This document shows, piece after piece, positions 61,035 to 64,000 of a stretch of 64,000 nucleotides of DNA (the stretch's first letter is position 1; each line of letters starts with the position of its first letter). Position numbers and translations under genes: made by a program. The notes under the pieces were generated by a model. That model saw only the letters and a program-made list of their open reading frames with translations, was not told the origin of the DNA and made no database searches. The stretch is taken from positions 682,001-746,000 of the forward strand of contig JAACJK010000112.1 of assembly GCA_013368325.1 (NCBI GenBank), in the 5' to 3' direction. Source of the stretch: Ephemerocybe angulata. Its lineage: Eukaryota; Basidiomycota; Agaricomycetes; Agaricales; Psathyrellaceae.

Positions 61035-62968
61035 ATGCACGGATTCAACGACATCGTCCCCATCCAGACTCCCTTGGTCACCGATTGCGCCCCCATCGCG
61101 CATAAGGATCTGTACACCGCCGTCACAAAGGCCCTGGATGCGCCCGAGAAGGAGCTCGAGGGAGCCGTGGAGACTGGAGACGGCGGTGTACCGTTGGCTG
61201 AGTTGAGTGGCTCAGGCCTTCCGCTTGTTGAACAGGCGAAGGACGCAGAAGGGGGCGATGAATTGGGGTATGTAACCTCTTTAGCATCTTCCGAGTGAAA
61301 TATAAACGCTGACTGGTGGATCTTTGGCAGTTTGAACGTAGAAACAGGCATGCCCACTCCAGCGGTCCCGTCCCCTGCTCCGCACCCCGCGTACGTTGCC
61401 CTCAGTGTCTTATTCACTTTTCTTTCATCCTTTCTAACGTACACACAGTGTCTCCAACACCGTTGAGAGTGCGGTAGCATGCGTCGTAGTCAGAAGCGAC
61501 ATGAAAGAGTCCACGCACGAGCCTCAGGCTGGTGCGACCGACGGCGGGACTGAAGTGTTGAGGTTAGTACTCATCGTCGGCATCGTGCAAGTTCATTTAC
61601 TGAGCCTCAACTACTAGTGAGATTACGAATGCCCCGACTCAGGCTAACGCTGAGGTGGAAGCACCCGTTGTGGGAGAGCAAGCTCTCTCCAAGCGTTCCG
61701 CGCCCAAGTCGGATAAAGAAAACGCTCCCGCAACCCATTCCGCAAAGCCACCTTCTTCGCGAGCTCTCCCTCGTAAATCCCAGCTCTTTGGGGTATTGCC
61801 GAGCGTTTCCGGCAGCGATACTGCTCCCAACCCCTCTCCAGAACCCGCCGCCTCGAAGGACGCTGCCGATGATACCGTTGGTACCGCCGCCGCCGTTACT
61901 CCCGCTCCGCCCCCCGAGTCTGATTTGGAGAGAAGGCGTAGCACGGTTGAGCTATTCCAGGCCGTTGCTCGGCACCAAGCGCAGGTCCAAGTTTCCGTTC
62001 CTCCTCGGCCTGCCCAAGATGTCCCAACTGTTCGCAACCAGACGCCAGTTCCTGGCCCGGTGGACGATGGCAAAAGGCGTGCGCAGCTGTATCGTTGGAA
62101 TGAGAGGACTCAAATGCCCATTATCCCATATTCCGAGTGGGTGCACGCACCCCTCAGTACTCCTGCAGCAGCGTCCGCAACTGCTACGCCTCCAGAGGGA
62201 GAGATTGCACCTCCTACAGCTCCAGCTGCAGAGACCTCATCTGCCATCGCTCCTGTGGCTCCATCCACGCCTACCATTTCTCCCGCTCCAGTGTCCACGC
62301 CTCCTATCGCTCCAGCTGTAGAATCCTCGAACCCCAAAGCCGCAGCGGCGACGAAGAAAAATGGGAAGGGCAAAGCGCGCGACGATGCACGTCTCCTGGA
62401 TCGCAATGCGGGATCGACGAGTCTTACTGCCCAACTTGAATGGACATTGAATTATACCCAACCTGCAAAGGAGAAGCCGAAGTTCAAGGAGGGTTCGTCG
62501 CGCGGTGCAGTCGCTGCTCCTAGTCCACCGTCCCCAACCCAAAAGCGGAAGAGGACTGAAGAAGAAGAGGCCAACTCCGCATCTGACGCAGACGGGAAGC
62601 CCTTCAAGTGCGACTGTGTGGATCGGGTCGATGAAAAGGACGGTCCTGAATGCACTCGCAAGTTTGCCAGGAGGGACATGGAGTTTTGGAATCACCTTTG
62701 GGACGACCATATCGACGGGAAACGACTTCCCGATGACTATGAAAAGATTCAGTGCCCTTACAAGACTGTCGAGAAGGCCTGCGGGCTCCGCCTCAAGAAC
62801 AACAAGAACAATGTCTACAAGCATTATGCTGAGCAGCACTTTAACGGGATGCTGCTCTGCAAGGAGCGCGAGTGCTTTGCTGTGGCTATTGATAAGGCGA
62901 TAAAGGTGTGCAGAGATCACGTCTTGAAGACGAAGAAGGCTCGCACGAAGAAATCTGGATCATCGTGA
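61035..62968 (+). CDS. Large Ala/Pro-rich protein with C-terminal C2H2-like zinc finger region
   Basis: Four exons: 61035-61267, 61331-61390, 61449-61562 and 61618-62968. They sum to 1758 nt, giving 585 aa. The first 450 residues are low complexity (Ala/Pro/Ser) and probably disordered, with a basic patch KKNGKGKARDDARLLD and an NLS-like TQKRKRTEEEE near residue 450. The last 115 residues hold Cys/His pairs resembling degenerate C2H2 fingers: FKCDCVDRVDEKDGPECTRK then MEFWNHLWDDH; IQCPYKTVEKACGL then VYKHYAEQHF; and LLCKERECFAVAIDKAIKVC then RDHVLK. This suits a nuclear DNA- or protein-binding factor. No family name is offered. All exon joins keep frame and the ATG is the first Met. Confidence 0.78.
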
Positions 62969-63812
62969 TTGCTTGACTCTTGACTGGTAGACTCTATCTC
63001 AACCCCAAGTCCTCATCGTTATTTCATCCCACCTTTCATTCCATATTTCTCCACTATCTATCATCCTCGCTGCGATTCAGACTTCGCTATCTAGAAACCC
63101 CTAAAAAACATTGTCTCGTTGCCTCCTCCACATTTTCTCTTGCCAATATTCGCTCTACTTTTCTCTTTTATCCTTTATGGATGCTCCTAATATGTATCAT
63201 CCCTCAGAGCTTCTGAATATATGCCCTATTGTCTATGCACCGAGATTCCGTTTTTCCTTGTGACTGATACAAGATACATGCGTACGTACTTAACTGAAAC
63301 GACCTTCCACAGATGTGCACTACACGGACTATTACCTGTGGCTCGCGTGAAGAGATCCATACCCGAACACGTGTGGAGAGTGGATTCTGCACTGCAGCGC
63401 GTCGCTTGTCGGCTCACACGCAGAGGGAGTACGCTCTTTCAAAGAGCTGTAAACCTTGGCCACATAGGTCATGGGAGTACGGTTATGTGAGTTCTGCAAC
63501 TTTTGAAGGTGCTCTGTCCTGAGGCTCCCGGGATTCGGCGATAAGAGAGCTGCCGCTGTCCTCTCTGTAAACAGATCGATATATACTTGATCTTCTTCCT
63601 ATGTTTGTTGGATCCCGACGGCTCCTAATCAATATCACAGTCGCACTGGGTGGCTCTGCGCGCCTTCCCCCGCTCATGAAATGGTATCCATTGAAGAGCG
63701 ATACATTGAAGCCACATTTATCCGAGGTACATGGAATGTTTACGCTGGATAGTCCGACTAATATTACAAGAGAGTGAGATGATAGCAAAGCGAAAAATAT
63801 CGAAGCACCGTA
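62969..63812. other. Intergenic
   Basis: No gene recognised; pyrimidine-rich 63020-63190 on the plus strand is the probable 3' UTR or downstream region. Confidence 0.4.
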
Positions 63813-64000
63813 TCAATTATATCCTACTGCCCGGCGAATAAGGGTTGAGAAGAGATCCTTGATCCCCTGCGGGGCTTGGTCGCGCGGTTCAGCCCCGTCG
63901 CCGTGGACGTTGGCTTCATCCAGGTCGTGAACGATCGACCACATACGGCCGTCAAGCACGAGTGTCTCTCGGGACGGACCCCCATAGAATCCCAAAGGCT
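63813..64000 (-). CDS. 3' end of a gene running off the right edge
   Basis: The minus frame is open to the window edge and ends at the stop at 63813. It reads LGFYGGPSRETLVLDGRMWS, IVHDLDEANVHGDGAEP and IKDLFSTLIRRAVGYN. It is the C-terminus of a longer protein whose start lies beyond 64000. No family recognised; the acidic HDLDEA region and basic end suggest a folded globular C-terminus. Confidence 0.45.
   Translation of the reverse strand, partial: PLGFYGGPSRETLVLDGRMWSIVHDLDEANVHGDGAEPRDQAPQGIKDLFSTLIRRAVGYN

Noticed and set aside
62237..62920. 227-codon minus frame opposite the zinc-finger-like gene
   Set aside because: It is a shadow of the GC-rich coding frame; the plus strand has consistent introns and Cys/His pattern.
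1..64000. tRNA, rRNA, CRISPR arrays
   Set aside because: Searched by eye for T-loop GGTTCGANNCC with paired arms and for regularly spaced repeats; only isolated GGTTCGA strings inside genes were found.

Overview
The window looks like nuclear DNA of a filamentous basidiomycete, most likely an agaricomycete. Genes are split by many 45-75 bp introns with GTRNGT-type donors and YAG acceptors. The recognisable proteins are eukaryotic: Mago nashi, Sus1/ENY2, Sem1/DSS1, mitochondrial uS10, peroxiredoxin, PPR, MRG/EAF3-like and histone H4-like. There are also agaricomycete-style secreted proteins and F-box/LRR-like proteins. I see no rRNA, tRNA, CRISPR array or bacterial operon. Exon structures below were read by hand from splice signals. 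For mago, SUS1, the Prx5 gene, RSM10, both RlpA-like genes, the 455-aa membrane protein and several others, the summed exons give an intact frame.

Region by region. 0-5 kb: a Ser-rich unknown (-), a divergent mago nashi (-)/SUS1 (+) pair, and a PARP-catalytic-domain gene (-) convergent with SUS1. 5-7 kb: degraded or unclear sequence with a foldback repeat. 7.5-10 kb: a single-exon mitochondrial PPR-type protein. 11.6-13.4 kb: a secreted type-I membrane protein with a PPxY tail. 14.7-15.6 kb: a DUF6699-like protein. 17.5-18.1 kb: a Prx5-type peroxiredoxin. 19.2-20.3 kb: a secreted protein whose leader exon resembles those of two other genes here. 22.3-24.9 kb: a broken F-box fragment and an arrestin-like protein. 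25.9-26.7 kb: a decayed coiled-coil gene with a better preserved paralogue at 34.4-35.3 kb. 27-29 kb: SEM1 (-) and mitochondrial RSM10 (+), head to head.

30-44 kb is the accessory part. It holds three elements with terminal inverted repeats (30.7-31.4, 38.3-40.1, 42.6-43.2 kb) and two dispersed direct repeats. It also holds a secreted protein built from three ubiquitin-like repeats, a histone H4 pseudogene, two RlpA-like double-psi beta-barrel secreted proteins (35.8 and 43.5 kb) and a membrane protein (41-42 kb). 45-46.4 kb is a decayed EAF3/MRG15 gene with several frameshifts. 46.8-64 kb returns to ordinary gene density: an F-box protein, a DUF7888-like secreted protein, a Ser/Ala-rich protein with an 11-bp in-frame tandem repeat, two cyclin-like paralogues in opposite orientation, a DUF4360-like secreted protein, a field of degenerate repeats, a zinc-finger-like protein, and a partial gene at the right edge.

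Functional links. Sus1 and Sem1 are both known TREX-2 mRNA-export subunits and Mago is an exon-junction-complex core protein, but their co-location here may be chance. The most unusual items are the 6-nt exon in mago, the leader exon shared by unrelated secreted proteins, the secreted triple ubiquitin-like protein, and the decayed chromatin genes lying near transposon-like repeats.
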